A stretch of 64,000 nt of DNA from an uncultured Prevotellaceae bacterium (lineage in GTDB: Bacteria > Bacteroidota > Bacteroidia > Bacteroidales > Bacteroidaceae): positions 1 to 64,000 of the forward strand of contig ONDP01000001.1 in the NCBI GenBank assembly GCA_900316645.1, written 5' to 3'. The position numbers were made by a program, and so were the translations under genes. Positions 51,580-60,674 of this stretch are shown here, one piece after another. A model generated the notes under the pieces. It was not told the origin of the DNA. It was given only the letters and a program-made list of their open reading frames with translations, and did no database searches. How positions within the stretch are numbered: the first letter of the stretch is position 1; each line of letters begins with the position of its first letter.

Positions 51580-51606
51580 ATTTTATTTTGTCATTCAAAT
51601 TAGCTG

Positions 51607-51637
51607 CAAAGTTACGAAAAAGTGAGCATAATGCAAA
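51607..51637 (-). promoter_or_regulatory. Promoter of lon
   Basis: Minus strand TTTG, a 19-base spacer and TAACTTTG, 27 bases before the start. No HrcA- or CtsR-like operator is visible. Confidence 0.7.
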
Positions 51638-51655
51638 GAGAAAACTCAAAATTCT

Positions 51656-51687
51656 TTTGGTTTTTCATACGATTTGCACTACCTTTG
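51656..51687 (+). promoter_or_regulatory. Promoter of map-tsaD-pncC
   Basis: TTTG, a 20-base spacer and TACCTTTG, 19 bases before the map start. It is divergent from the lon promoter. Confidence 0.7.
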
Positions 51688-51706
51688 CACTCAAATTTGA
51701 AAGAAG

Positions 51707-52576
51707 ATGAAAAGAAGATGGCATTGTAAACCAGGAGAACAGCCCACTGAATTCGATAAACGGATCATGTATTTGGAGAACAAAGGGGCTTTGGTCCCTA
51801 CTCGTGATTTGATTAAAACACCAGAACAGATAGAGGGTATTCGGCGTGCCGGTGTAGTGAATACGGGCGTGCTGGATGCTGTGGAAAAAGCAATATGCGC
51901 AGGAATGTCGACTTTGGAAATTGACCAGATTTGTCGCGATTACTGTGCCCAACATGGTGCTATACCAGCCTGCTTGAACTATGGTGGCGACGATGAGACA
52001 CCTCCGTTCCCCATGAGTGTTTGTACGAGTATTAATGAGGTGGTTTGTCATGGAATCCCCAAGAAAACGGATATTTTGGAAGAAGGTGATATCATTAATG
52101 TTGATTTCACCACTATCTTGAATGGTTACTACGCCGACGCTTCTCGCATGTTCATTATAGGAAAAACATCACCTGAGAAAGAACAACTGGTGAGAGTTGC
52201 CAAGGAATGTCTGGAAATCGGTATGGAAGCAGCTAAGCCTTGGGGCTTTGTCAATGATATAGGTAAAGCAATAGAAAAGCACGCCAAGAAATATCATTAT
52301 GGAGTTGTGCGCGATCTATGTGGACATGGGGTAGGGCTTGATTTTCACGAAGAGCCGGAAGTCTGTCATTTCGCAGAAAAGAGTCCTGGTATGCTGTTGG
52401 TTCCCGGTATGGTGTTTACTATTGAGCCCATGATCAATATGGGAACATGGAAGGTGTTTATTGACGCTGACGATCCCTACGGCTGGGAAGTTATCTCCGA
52501 AGACGAAAAACCATCTGCACAATGGGAGCATACGTTAGTGATGACAGAACATGGTGTTGAAATATTAACCTACTAA
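51707..52576 (+). CDS. map: Methionine aminopeptidase type I
   Basis: A 289-residue enzyme, about 35 residues longer at the N-terminus than minimal Map (MKRRWHCKPGE opening). Dinuclear metal ligands are visible: Asp in INVDFTTILNG, Asp in YYADASRMF, His in CGHGVG, Glu in FTIEPM and Glu near the end in EHTLVMTEHG. It removes N-terminal methionine from new proteins. Confidence 0.95.
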   Translation: MKRRWHCKPGEQPTEFDKRIMYLENKGALVPTRDLIKTPEQIEGIRRAGVVNTGVLDAVEKAICAGMSTLEIDQICRDYCAQHGAIPACLNYGGDDETPPFPMSVCTSINEVVCHGIPKKTDILEEGDIINVDFTTILNGYYADASRMFIIGKTSPEKEQLVRVAKECLEIGMEAAKPWGFVNDIGKAIEKHAKKYHYGVVRDLCGHGVGLDFHEEPEVCHFAEKSPGMLLVPGMVFTIEPMINMGTWKVFIDADDPYGWEVISEDEKPSAQWEHTLVMTEHGVEILTY

Positions 52577-52591
52577 AACCCCAAAGCACCT

Positions 52592-53626
52592 ATGAACCAG
52601 ACAACACCTATTTATATATTGGGAATAGAAAGTTCTTGCGACGACACTTCGGCTGCTGTGCTGAAGGATGGTGTGTTATTGTCGAATGTGACGGCATCAC
52701 AAGCTGTGCATGAGGCATATGGCGGCGTGGTACCAGAATTAGCATCACGCGCTCATCAACAGAATGTTGTACCTGTGGTTGACCAAGCTATCAAGCGTGC
52801 GGGTATTACCAAAGAAATGATATCGGCAATTGCCTTCACTCGTGGTCCGGGTCTGATGGGTTCACTGTTGGTTGGGGTCAGCTTTGCGAAAGGCTTTGCG
52901 CGTTCATTGGGTGTGCCTCTCATTGATGTAAACCATTTACAGGGACATGTGATGGCACATTTTATTAAAGAATCAGACGACGACAACAGTCAGCCTCCTT
53001 ATCCTTTCCTTTGCCTGTTGGTATCGGGAGGAAATTCTCAGATTGTGAAGGTAAATGCCTACAACGACATGGAGGTACTTGGACAGACTATCGATGATGC
53101 TGCAGGCGAAGCGATAGATAAATGTTCGAAAGTGATGGGGCTTGGCTATCCTGGCGGACCTATCATCGACCGTCTGGCACGCCAGGGCAACCCCAAGGCC
53201 TACCAGTTTGCAGAACCTCATATTCCGGGTCTTGACTACAGTTTTTCAGGACTAAAGACATCATTTCTCTATAATCTAAGGAAATGGATAGCTGACGATC
53301 CCGACTTTATCGAGCATCATAAAGAAGACCTGGCAGCCTCGTTGGAATGGACGATTGTTGATATTCTGATGAAGAAACTGAAACTGGCTGTTAAGCAAAC
53401 AGGTATTAAGCATGTGGCAGTGGCAGGCGGTGTAAGTGCTAATAACGGACTGCGTAATGCTTTTCACGATGCAGCCAAGCGCTATAGTTGGACTATTTAT
53501 ATACCCAAGTTCAGCTACACTACGGATAATGCGGCCATGATAGGCATTGTGGGCTATTATAAATATTTAGATGGTGAGACGTGTCCCATCGACGCTCCTG
53601 CCTTTTCAAAAGTCACTTTCAAATAA
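52592..53626 (+). CDS. tsaD: tRNA N6-threonylcarbamoyladenosine transferase subunit TsaD
   Basis: A 344-residue TsaD/Kae1 protein with LGIESSCDDTSAAV, the metal motif NHLQGH (HxxxH), LLVSGGNSQIV and the late AVAGGVSANNGLR. It completes t6A at position 37 of ANN-reading tRNAs. It follows map by 15 bases. Confidence 0.97.
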   Translation: MNQTTPIYILGIESSCDDTSAAVLKDGVLLSNVTASQAVHEAYGGVVPELASRAHQQNVVPVVDQAIKRAGITKEMISAIAFTRGPGLMGSLLVGVSFAKGFARSLGVPLIDVNHLQGHVMAHFIKESDDDNSQPPYPFLCLLVSGGNSQIVKVNAYNDMEVLGQTIDDAAGEAIDKCSKVMGLGYPGGPIIDRLARQGNPKAYQFAEPHIPGLDYSFSGLKTSFLYNLRKWIADDPDFIEHHKEDLAASLEWTIVDILMKKLKLAVKQTGIKHVAVAGGVSANNGLRNAFHDAAKRYSWTIYIPKFSYTTDNAAMIGIVGYYKYLDGETCPIDAPAFSKVTFK

Positions 53627-53654
53627 AGATAATCAACAAAACATACATATTAAG

Positions 53655-54164
53655 ATGGATTTCGAAAGTAAGATAGTAAGTAGAGAAATTAGCGAACTGC
53701 TGTGGGATATGGAGAAAACCGTAGGTACGGCAGAGAGTTGCACAGGTGGACGCATCGCAGAAGCATTAATATCGATTCCTGGAGCATCAAAATACTTTAA
53801 GGGCGGTGTTATCTGCTATGTTGACGAAATCAAGATGCGCTTGCTGAATGTCAGTCAACAGTTGTTGGAAGAGCAGTCGGCAGTGTGTGAGGACGTAGCC
53901 CGTCAGATGGTAATAGGTGCCTGCAATACATTAGGCACCGATTATGCCATTGCTGCCACCGGATATGCCGGCCCAACAGGTGGCACAAAGGATATCCCAG
54001 TAGGGACAATTTGGTTGGCATGCGGCAGTGTTGATAAGCAGGTGACATTGAAAGTGTTTGAGGATCATGGACGTGACATCAACCTTGCTATTGCTACCAA
54101 CAAAGCACTTCAAATGTTCTTGGAACTGCTGAAATCAGAACCAAGAGACGGATACGAAGGTTAA
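53655..54164 (+). CDS. pncC: CinA C-terminal family nicotinamide-nucleotide amidohydrolase
   Basis: A 169-residue stand-alone CinA-C domain with VGTAESCTGGRIAEAL, YFKGGVICYVDEIK and ATGYAGPTGG. It hydrolyses nicotinamide mononucleotide to nicotinate mononucleotide in NAD salvage. The start is set at MDFESKIV. A terminator follows. Confidence 0.9.
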   Translation: MDFESKIVSREISELLWDMEKTVGTAESCTGGRIAEALISIPGASKYFKGGVICYVDEIKMRLLNVSQQLLEEQSAVCEDVARQMVIGACNTLGTDYAIAATGYAGPTGGTKDIPVGTIWLACGSVDKQVTLKVFEDHGRDINLAIATNKALQMFLELLKSEPRDGYEG

Positions 54165-54175
54165 AAAATCTTAAG

Positions 54176-54206
54176 AGTGAGAGAAATATCAATTCTCTCT
54201 TTTTAA
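54176..54206 (+). terminator. Terminator of map-tsaD-pncC
   Basis: GAGAGAA and TTCTCTC around ATATCAA, followed by TTTTTT. Confidence 0.8.
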
Positions 54207-54223
54207 TTTTCAATAAAAATGCG

Positions 54224-54231
54224 TACCTTTG
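54224..54231 (+). promoter_or_regulatory. -7 element of rpmB-rpmG-DUF4295
   Basis: TACCTTTG with T-rich sequence around the -33 position; the leader is about 45 bases. Confidence 0.6.
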
Positions 54232-54282
54232 CACCCTGTTTGGAGTAAGTTATATTTTAGGAACAAGTAAAAGTAGATAGAA

Positions 54283-54546
54283 ATGTCGAAAATTTGTCAA
54301 ATTACGGGAAAGAAGGCACAGATTGGAAACAACGTGTCTCACTCAAAGCACCGCACAAAGCGTAGCTTTGACGTAAACCTGTTCAGCAAGAAGTTCTACT
54401 ATGTAGAGGAGGCTTGCTGGATTCAGTTGAAGATCAGCGCTGCTGGTCTGCGTATGATTAATAAGGTAGGTCTGGACGCTGCCCTTAAGCAGGCTGTTGC
54501 TAAAGGATATATCGATTGGAAGGACATTAAAGTTATAGGAGACTAA
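54283..54546 (+). CDS. rpmB: 50S ribosomal protein L28
   Basis: An 87-residue L28 beginning [20 protein letters not shown]. Only one cysteine is present, so it is the zinc-free form. Confidence 0.96.
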   Translation: MSKICQITGKKAQIGNNVSHSKHRTKRSFDVNLFSKKFYYVEEACWIQLKISAAGLRMINKVGLDAALKQAVAKGYIDWKDIKVIGD

Positions 54547-54551
54547 CAATT

Positions 54552-54743
54552 ATGGCAGGCAAGAAAGCTAAAGGTAATCGCGTTCAGGTTATTCTGGAGT
54601 GCACCGAGATGAAAGAGAGTGGACTGCCCGGAACAAGCCGTTATATTACGACTAAGAACCGTAAGAACACTCCTGAGAGAATGGAACTGAAGAAGTATAA
54701 CCCCATCCTGAAGCGCATGACTGTGCACAAGGAGATTAAGTAA
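54552..54743 (+). CDS. rpmG: 50S ribosomal protein L33
   Basis: A 63-residue L33 ([37 protein letters not shown]) with a single cysteine, hence the zinc-independent type. It lies five bases after rpmB. Confidence 0.96.
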   Translation: MAGKKAKGNRVQVILECTEMKESGLPGTSRYITTKNRKNTPERMELKKYNPILKRMTVHKEIK

Positions 54744-54777
54744 GCTTCACTTAATTAATAATTTGTAATAAGAAACT

Positions 54778-54936
54778 ATGGCAAAGAAAACCGTCGCTAC
54801 CCTCCATGAAGGCTCAAAGGATGGTCGCGCTTACACAAAGGTTATTAAGATGGTGAAGAGCCCCAAGACTGGTGCTTACATCTTCGACGAGCAGATGGTT
54901 CCCAACGAAGAAGTTAAGGACTTCTTCAAGAACTAA
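54778..54936 (+). CDS. DUF4295 family small protein
   Basis: A 52-residue basic protein beginning MAKKTVATLHEGSKDGRAY and ending VKDFFKN, matching the DUF4295 family found in Bacteroidetes directly after rpmG. It is probably ribosome associated, judged by position and composition only. It is too short for many gene callers. Confidence 0.85.
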   Translation: MAKKTVATLHEGSKDGRAYTKVIKMVKSPKTGAYIFDEQMVPNEEVKDFFKN

Positions 54937-54960
54937 GAATAAGATTCTGAGTTAATATAA

Positions 54961-55008
54961 AAATAAGGCTACAATGTTTGGTTGTAGCCTTATTTTTTTG
55001 TATCTTTG
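54961..55008 (+). promoter_or_regulatory. Terminator after DUF4295 overlapping the ftsY promoter
   Basis: A perfect 14-base stem (54961-54974 with 54982-54995) ends the ribosomal transcript. Its seven-base loop TGTTTGG contains TTTG (54977-54980); after a 20-base spacer comes TATCTTTG (55001-55008). One element thus serves as terminator and as the -33 site of the next promoter. Confidence 0.75.
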
Positions 55009-55038
55009 CACCGATAAAATCGTGAAATTTGAATAACT

Positions 55039-55995
55039 ATGGGTATTTTTGGTTTCTTTAATAAGGATAAAAAGGAAACACTCGACAAAGGATTGGAGAA
55101 AACCAAGACGAGTGTATTCGACAAACTGGCTCGTGCCGTAGCCGGTAAGTCGAAAGTGGATGACGATGTATTGGACGATTTGGAAGAAGTGCTCATTTCA
55201 AGTGATGTTGGTGTGGACACTACGCTGAAAATCATACAGCGCATAGAAGAGCGTGTGGCTCGTGACAAATATGTCAGCACTAGCGAACTGAACAATATTC
55301 TTCGTGATGAAATCGCTGCATTATTGGCAGAAAACAATTCTGAGGACAACGACAACTGGGATCTTCCCAGCGATCATAAACCCTATGTTATTTTGGTGGT
55401 AGGTGTTAATGGCGTGGGTAAGACCACAACCATAGGAAAACTGGCTTGGCAGTTCAAACAGGCAGGCAAGAAGGTTTATCTGGGTGCTGCCGACACCTTC
55501 CGTGCTGCTGCTGTTGAGCAGTTGTGCATTTGGGGTGAGCGTGTTGGCGTGCCGGTTGTAAAACAGCAGATGGGTAGTGATCCTGCCTCTGTTGCTTTCG
55601 ATACGCTGAGTTCTGCTAAGGCCAATGACGCTGATGTCGTACTGATTGATACAGCAGGCCGTCTGCACAATAAGGTTGGACTGATGAACGAGTTGAAGAA
55701 AATCAAGGATGTAATGAAGAAGGTATTACCCGAGGCTCCTGATGAAGTAATGCTCGTTCTTGATGGTTCTACTGGTCAGAACGCCTTCGAACAGGCCAAG
55801 CAATTCTCGGCAGTGACGCAGATTACGTCATTGGCAATCACCAAACTTGATGGAACGGCTAAGGGTGGGGTTGTCATTGGAATCAGCGACCAGTTGAAGG
55901 TTCCTGTGAAGTACATTGGACTAGGCGAGGGAATGGAAGACCTACAATTGTTCAATAATCGACAGTTTGTTGACTCACTGTTTAAGCATGAATAA
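55039..55995 (+). CDS. ftsY: Signal recognition particle receptor FtsY
   Basis: A 318-residue SRP-GTPase with the N domain and G-domain motifs GVNGVGKTTTIGKLA, DTFRAAAVEQL, DTAGRLHN and TKLDGTAKGG. It lacks the long acidic N-terminal region of the E. coli protein. It docks SRP-ribosome complexes at the membrane. Confidence 0.97.
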   Translation: MGIFGFFNKDKKETLDKGLEKTKTSVFDKLARAVAGKSKVDDDVLDDLEEVLISSDVGVDTTLKIIQRIEERVARDKYVSTSELNNILRDEIAALLAENNSEDNDNWDLPSDHKPYVILVVGVNGVGKTTTIGKLAWQFKQAGKKVYLGAADTFRAAAVEQLCIWGERVGVPVVKQQMGSDPASVAFDTLSSAKANDADVVLIDTAGRLHNKVGLMNELKKIKDVMKKVLPEAPDEVMLVLDGSTGQNAFEQAKQFSAVTQITSLAITKLDGTAKGGVVIGISDQLKVPVKYIGLGEGMEDLQLFNNRQFVDSLFKHE

Positions 55996-57313
55996 TAAAT
56001 CAACTATCGACTTCATCACCTTAGGTTGCTCGAAAAATCTTGTTGACAGCGAACGGTTAATGGGACTTTTCGAGTCGCACGGCTATCAAGTGACTCATGA
56101 CAGCGACAATCCGCAGGGCGAAATAGTAGTTATCAATACCTGCGGTTTCATTGAGGACGCCAAGCAGGAAAGCATTGATACTATCTTGGAATTTGCCCAG
56201 GCGAAGACTGAAGGCAAGATTAAGAAATTGTTCGTAATGGGCTGTTTGTCAGAGCGATATCTTGCCGACCTTGAAGCAGAGATTCCAGAAGTAGATGGCT
56301 GGTATGGGAAGTTTAATTATGTTGATTTACTAAATCATCTTGAGACTTTAGATGGTCTCGGGAATCAAGCGTCTTGTACTTCCGGTCGAAGTTGGGAGAG
56401 GGTGTTAACCACCCCTCGTCATTATGCCTATTTGAAAATCAGTGAGGGATGTGACAGACACTGTGCTTACTGCGCTATACCCATTATCACAGGCAAACAT
56501 CAGAGTCGTCCGATGGATGAGATTCTGCAAGAAGTGCGCTATCTGGTGAGCCAGGGCGTCAAGGAGTTTCAGGTCATTGCCCAGGAACTGACCTATTATG
56601 GTGTTGACTTGGATGGGAAGCAGCATATTGCAGATCTTATTGAACAGATGGCAAATATTGAAGGTGTGGAGTGGATTCGTCTGCACTATGCCTATCCGGC
56701 TCATTTCCCCTGGGACCTGCTGAAGGTGATGCGTGAGAATCAGAACGTCTGCAACTATCTTGATATAGCCCTTCAGCATATCAGCGACTCCATGTTGAGT
56801 CGTATGCAGCGTCATTTTACAAAAGCCGAGACTTACGAACTTATCCAGAAGATGAGAGAAGAAGTGCCTGGTATTCATCTGCGTACCACGCTGATGGTTG
56901 GTTTTCCCGGTGAAACTGATGAAGATTTCCAGGAATTGCTCGATTTCACCCGTTGGGCCCGTTTTGAGCGCATGGGAGCTTTTGCCTATAGTGAGGAAGA
57001 TGGCACCTATTCTGCCAAGCATTATAAAGATGATGTGCCTCAGGAAGTGAAACAACAGCGACTCGACCGTCTGATGCGCCTTCAGCAGCATATAAGTGCT
57101 GAGATAGAGGCTGCCAAGATAGGCCAGATATTAAAAGTGATTATTGACCGTACTGAGGGTGAATGGTTTGTCGGACGCAGTGAATTCTGTTCTCCGGAAG
57201 TTGACCCAGAGGTATTGATTCCCATCAGCGAACAACTGACTATAGGCCAGTTCTATGATGTCAAGGTGACTGATGCAGAAGAGTTTGATTTATATGCAAC
57301 GACTACATTATGA
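55988..57313 (+). CDS. rimO: Ribosomal protein S12 methylthiotransferase RimO
   Basis: A 441-residue radical-SAM enzyme with an N-terminal UPF0004 domain (ITLGCSKNLVDSERLMG), the radical-SAM cluster motif CDRHCAYCAIP, and a C-terminal TRAM-type domain. It methylthiolates the conserved Asp of S12. The start ATG overlaps the ftsY stop (ATGAATAA). Confidence 0.96.
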   Translation: MNNKSTIDFITLGCSKNLVDSERLMGLFESHGYQVTHDSDNPQGEIVVINTCGFIEDAKQESIDTILEFAQAKTEGKIKKLFVMGCLSERYLADLEAEIPEVDGWYGKFNYVDLLNHLETLDGLGNQASCTSGRSWERVLTTPRHYAYLKISEGCDRHCAYCAIPIITGKHQSRPMDEILQEVRYLVSQGVKEFQVIAQELTYYGVDLDGKQHIADLIEQMANIEGVEWIRLHYAYPAHFPWDLLKVMRENQNVCNYLDIALQHISDSMLSRMQRHFTKAETYELIQKMREEVPGIHLRTTLMVGFPGETDEDFQELLDFTRWARFERMGAFAYSEEDGTYSAKHYKDDVPQEVKQQRLDRLMRLQQHISAEIEAAKIGQILKVIIDRTEGEWFVGRSEFCSPEVDPEVLIPISEQLTIGQFYDVKVTDAEEFDLYATTTL

Positions 57314-57591
57314 ATAATAAGGAGTTTATCAACCAGCTCTCAGAGCGTTCCGGGTACGACCAGAAAGCCACCCAGAAACTGGTGAATAACGTTATCACCG
57401 CAATGAGTGATGCTTTTGTGACAGACAATAGTGTCATAGTGCCTAATTTCGGTGTCTTTGAGACGAAGAAGAAGATGGAACGAGTCATTGTGAATCCCTC
57501 AACGGGACAGCGCATGCTGGTTCCCCCAAAACTTGTTTTAAACTTCAAACCCAATCAGACGTGGAAGGATAAACTGAAAGGAGGACGTTAA
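57310..57591 (+). CDS. HU/IHF-family DNA-binding protein
   Basis: A 93-residue HU-like protein with an N-terminal helical dimer region (FINQLSERSGYDQKATQKL) and a C-terminal DNA-binding arm (RVIVNPSTGQRMLVPP). It overlaps rimO by ATGA and lies three bases before the HU-LysM fusion, so the two HU domains could form a heterodimer (inference). Confidence 0.9.
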   Translation: MNNKEFINQLSERSGYDQKATQKLVNNVITAMSDAFVTDNSVIVPNFGVFETKKKMERVIVNPSTGQRMLVPPKLVLNFKPNQTWKDKLKGGR

Positions 57592-57594
57592 GCT

Positions 57595-58692
57595 ATGGGA
57601 AAACTGACGATTCAAGAGATAGCGAAAATCCTTGTTGAGAAAAACAAACTCTCAGCGAAGGAGGCCAACCAGTTTGCTGCCATCATGTTTGAAGTGATCC
57701 AGCAGGGTCTTGACAGCGAAGGTCAGGTGAAAATCAAGGGACTTGGCACGTTTAAGAAGATTATGGTGGAAGCCCGCGAGAGTGTCAGTGTCCGTACTGG
57801 TGAGCGTGTGGTTATTGACAGCCATGCAAAAATCACGTTTACCCCGGATACTTTGATGAAGGAATTGGTCAACAAGCCCTTCTCCCAGTTCGATACTGTT
57901 ATTTTGAATGACGGAGTGGAGTTCGAAGACTTGCCTGACGACGATACCGATGATGAAAAAGTTACTGAGGAAGAACCACAGCCTGTCATTCAGCCTTTGA
58001 TGGAAATCGTTGATAACGTAACAGAGGAACAGGACGAGGTCGAGGAACAGACTGAGGTTGAAGAGCAGAACGAGGTTGAAGAGCAGACCGAAGAAGAAAA
58101 CGACGACGAAGACGAAGAGACGACTGATGAATTCGAAGAGGATGGCAGTTCCTGGAAGAAAACGTTAGGCTATGTGCTTCTGACCCTGTTGCTGATGGCT
58201 GGTTCTGCCTATGCCGGATATTGGTATGGTCAGCAACATCCGGTTTCTGTCACACCCGAACCCCAAGAGCCTGCTGTTTCACTTGTTGACAGCATAGAAG
58301 TGGTGGAAGTAGATTCCGTCGCATCCGACTCCCTTCCCTCTGTAGAAAAGCCTGTTGAGCAATCCCCAGTCGAGCAGCCTGCTGCAGCAGAAAAGCCGCA
58401 GCCTAAGGTTGATTCCGGACAATCGCAGCAGAAGGAGGAACCCTTCTGGAAGAAATACGAGGCTATGGATGTCCGAGTGCGTACAGGAGCTTATCATATC
58501 GTAGGTACCGACCGTGAAGTGAAAGTGCGTGCTGGCGAGACTTTGTCGCGAATAGCCCGCAGAGAATTGGGCGAAGATATGTCTTGCTATATAGAAGTAT
58601 ATAACGGATTAAATGCAAAATCAGAACTGAAGGAAGGTCAGGTAATCAAGATTCCAAAGTTGAAATGGAAGAAAAGACGTTCTATCGACTAA
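57595..58692 (+). CDS. Membrane-spanning fusion of an HU-type DNA-binding domain and a LysM domain
   Basis: A 365-residue protein with an N-terminal HU domain (about 1-95, GQVKIKGLGTFKKI and RVVIDSHAKITF), a very acidic linker rich in Glu/Asp (about 110-185), one membrane helix (YVLLTLLLMAGSAYAGYWYG, about 193-213), a Pro/Glu-rich periplasmic stretch, and a C-terminal LysM domain (VRAGETLSRIARRELGED and LKEGQVIKIPKL). The layout puts DNA binding in the cytoplasm and glycan binding in the periplasm, so it could tether nucleoid to cell wall (inference). Its 3' end overlaps the next gene by 28 bases. Confidence 0.88.
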   Translation: MGKLTIQEIAKILVEKNKLSAKEANQFAAIMFEVIQQGLDSEGQVKIKGLGTFKKIMVEARESVSVRTGERVVIDSHAKITFTPDTLMKELVNKPFSQFDTVILNDGVEFEDLPDDDTDDEKVTEEEPQPVIQPLMEIVDNVTEEQDEVEEQTEVEEQNEVEEQTEEENDDEDEETTDEFEEDGSSWKKTLGYVLLTLLLMAGSAYAGYWYGQQHPVSVTPEPQEPAVSLVDSIEVVEVDSVASDSLPSVEKPVEQSPVEQPAAAEKPQPKVDSGQSQQKEEPFWKKYEAMDVRVRTGAYHIVGTDREVKVRAGETLSRIARRELGEDMSCYIEVYNGLNAKSELKEGQVIKIPKLKWKKRRSID

Positions 58693-60668
58693 TCGTCCTG
58701 TCTGCATGGATGATGCTGTCGGATAATATAACGGCTCAGACAGATACCATTACTGGTCGAGTTCATCAGATTGACGAAGTAACGATTACAGAGACACAGC
58801 GCCGACACACCTTAACCAGTACAGCGCCATTGCACCTCCTTGACCGTCGGGACATGCTGACGATGGGCGTGACGGATATTGCCGACGCCCTCCACCGCAT
58901 GCCCGGCATCACATTGCGTGATTATGGTGGGGCAGGGGGGATGAAAACCGTTTCCGTTCGAGGTTTTGGAGCCAAGCACACAGGTGTCTGTTACGACGGT
59001 GTGATGCTTAGCGAATGTCAGAGTGGGGAGATAGACCTTTCTCGCTATTCCCTTGACAACGTTGACCGTCTGTCGTTGGTTATTGGCGACAATGACGACA
59101 TTTTTATTCCTGCCCGTCAGTCGTCAACACCAGCGGTCCTTAATATTCAGACGCTTCGTCTGCCCACCGACGACACCAAGCCTCACGTTACAACGCAGGT
59201 GCGCTTCGGTTCCTTTGGCTATGTGAGTCCTTTTGTGCGTTACGAGCAGAATATCTCCAACCGTTTCGCCTTCAGTGCTGTTGCTGAGTATGTCTATGCT
59301 GACAACGATTATCCCTATGAATTGCCGAATGGCGACTATACCGTATCTGATCGTCGCACCAACAGTCGGATGAACTCGGGACATGGCGAACTCAGTTTCC
59401 TTTGGAACATGAATTCCGCCAATCGTCTTTCCGGTAAACTGTATTACTATGATAATGACCGTCAATTGCCAGGACAAGTTCACTACTACACGAATCTGAG
59501 TGGCGAAACCCTCCGTGATCGTAATTTCTTCGGGCAACTGCTCTACCAGACACGTTGGAACGACCAGCTTTCGTTGAAATGGCATGCGAAATTCAATTGG
59601 TTTTCCTCTTCTTATAGGAATTCTTTATATAAAGATGGTGTGAACGATGCTGACTATTGGCAACGTGAAACCTATTCTTCTGTGGCATTACTCTATACAC
59701 CTCATGCTAATTGGTCGTTTGACTATTCGGTGGACTATGCGTTTAATAATCTGAACGGAACCTCAAAACAAACAATTGTCGGTCGTCCATATCGCCATAC
59801 AGTCTTGCAGTCGGCTACTGCTAAATATAGAATGCAACGGCTGACCATAGTAGGTCGTCTGCTTTATTCACTTTATCTGAATGATACAAAAGACGGCCTG
59901 AAGTCAAGTAACATGCGTCGATTGTCTCCCTCTTTATCAATTTCCTACAAGATGCTGCCAGAAGACGACTTGTTTATTCGTGCATCTTACAAGAACATCT
60001 TCCGTGCCCCCACCTTTAATGAAAATTATTACTATCATTACGGGAGTATTGATTTAAAGCCGGAAAGCACCCATCAGTTTAACCTGGGTGTCACTTATGC
60101 CAGTCCGTCATCTCATAATTTTAATGTCCTTTGTTCGTTAGACGGTTATTACAATGAGGTTTCGGATAAAATAATGGCAATTCCGTATAATATGTTCGTA
60201 TGGCGTTGTGTCAATGTCGGAAAGGTCCATGTATGGGGGCTTGATGCCAATTTCCGTGTAGTACAGAAGTTCACGCCACAACACCTTTTGTCCATTGCAG
60301 GAACCTATAGCTATCAGTCGGCGCGCAACAAGGAAAGACCAGGTTCTGCGTCTTACAATCTGCAATTGGCTTATACCCCATACCATACAGTTAGTGGTTC
60401 AGTCAGTTATGAGAATCCTTGGGTGAATCTCTCATTTCATGCAACAGCACTGAGTAAGCGTTGGGCCAACAATGAGCATTATGAGGATACTGATATTAAA
60501 GGTCATGTTGATGTCGGTTTCACAGCTTGGCGTCAATTCCGTTTTGGCAGTCATCAATTGGAAGGTCGTCTTGATATCAAGAATATCTTTAGTCAGCAAT
60601 ACGAATTAGTTCGCTTATATCCAATGCCGAGAAGAAGCTATCAAATAACAATTAATTATAAATTTTAA
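58665..60668 (+). CDS. TonB-dependent receptor, BtuB-like
   Basis: A 667-residue outer-membrane receptor with a signal peptide, a TonB-box-like segment (IDEVTITETQ), plug domain (MPGITLRDYGGAGGMKTVS, VRGFGAKHTGV) and a 22-strand-type barrel ending QITINYKF. It has no N-terminal carboxypeptidase-like domain. The following genes, a propeller lipoprotein, a substrate-binding protein and a FecCD/BtuC permease, make vitamin B12 or another metal chelate the likely cargo. The start lies within the 3' end of the HU-LysM gene. No cobalamin riboswitch is visible before it. Confidence 0.85.
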   Translation: MEEKTFYRLIVLSAWMMLSDNITAQTDTITGRVHQIDEVTITETQRRHTLTSTAPLHLLDRRDMLTMGVTDIADALHRMPGITLRDYGGAGGMKTVSVRGFGAKHTGVCYDGVMLSECQSGEIDLSRYSLDNVDRLSLVIGDNDDIFIPARQSSTPAVLNIQTLRLPTDDTKPHVTTQVRFGSFGYVSPFVRYEQNISNRFAFSAVAEYVYADNDYPYELPNGDYTVSDRRTNSRMNSGHGELSFLWNMNSANRLSGKLYYYDNDRQLPGQVHYYTNLSGETLRDRNFFGQLLYQTRWNDQLSLKWHAKFNWFSSSYRNSLYKDGVNDADYWQRETYSSVALLYTPHANWSFDYSVDYAFNNLNGTSKQTIVGRPYRHTVLQSATAKYRMQRLTIVGRLLYSLYLNDTKDGLKSSNMRRLSPSLSISYKMLPEDDLFIRASYKNIFRAPTFNENYYYHYGSIDLKPESTHQFNLGVTYASPSSHNFNVLCSLDGYYNEVSDKIMAIPYNMFVWRCVNVGKVHVWGLDANFRVVQKFTPQHLLSIAGTYSYQSARNKERPGSASYNLQLAYTPYHTVSGSVSYENPWVNLSFHATALSKRWANNEHYEDTDIKGHVDVGFTAWRQFRFGSHQLEGRLDIKNIFSQQYELVRLYPMPRRSYQITINYKF

Positions 60669-60674
60669 GTAACA

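Noticed and set aside
58600..58700. Cobalamin riboswitch before the TonB receptor
   Set aside because: The receptor start lies inside the HU-LysM coding sequence and no B12-box-like sequence or room for the structure is visible.
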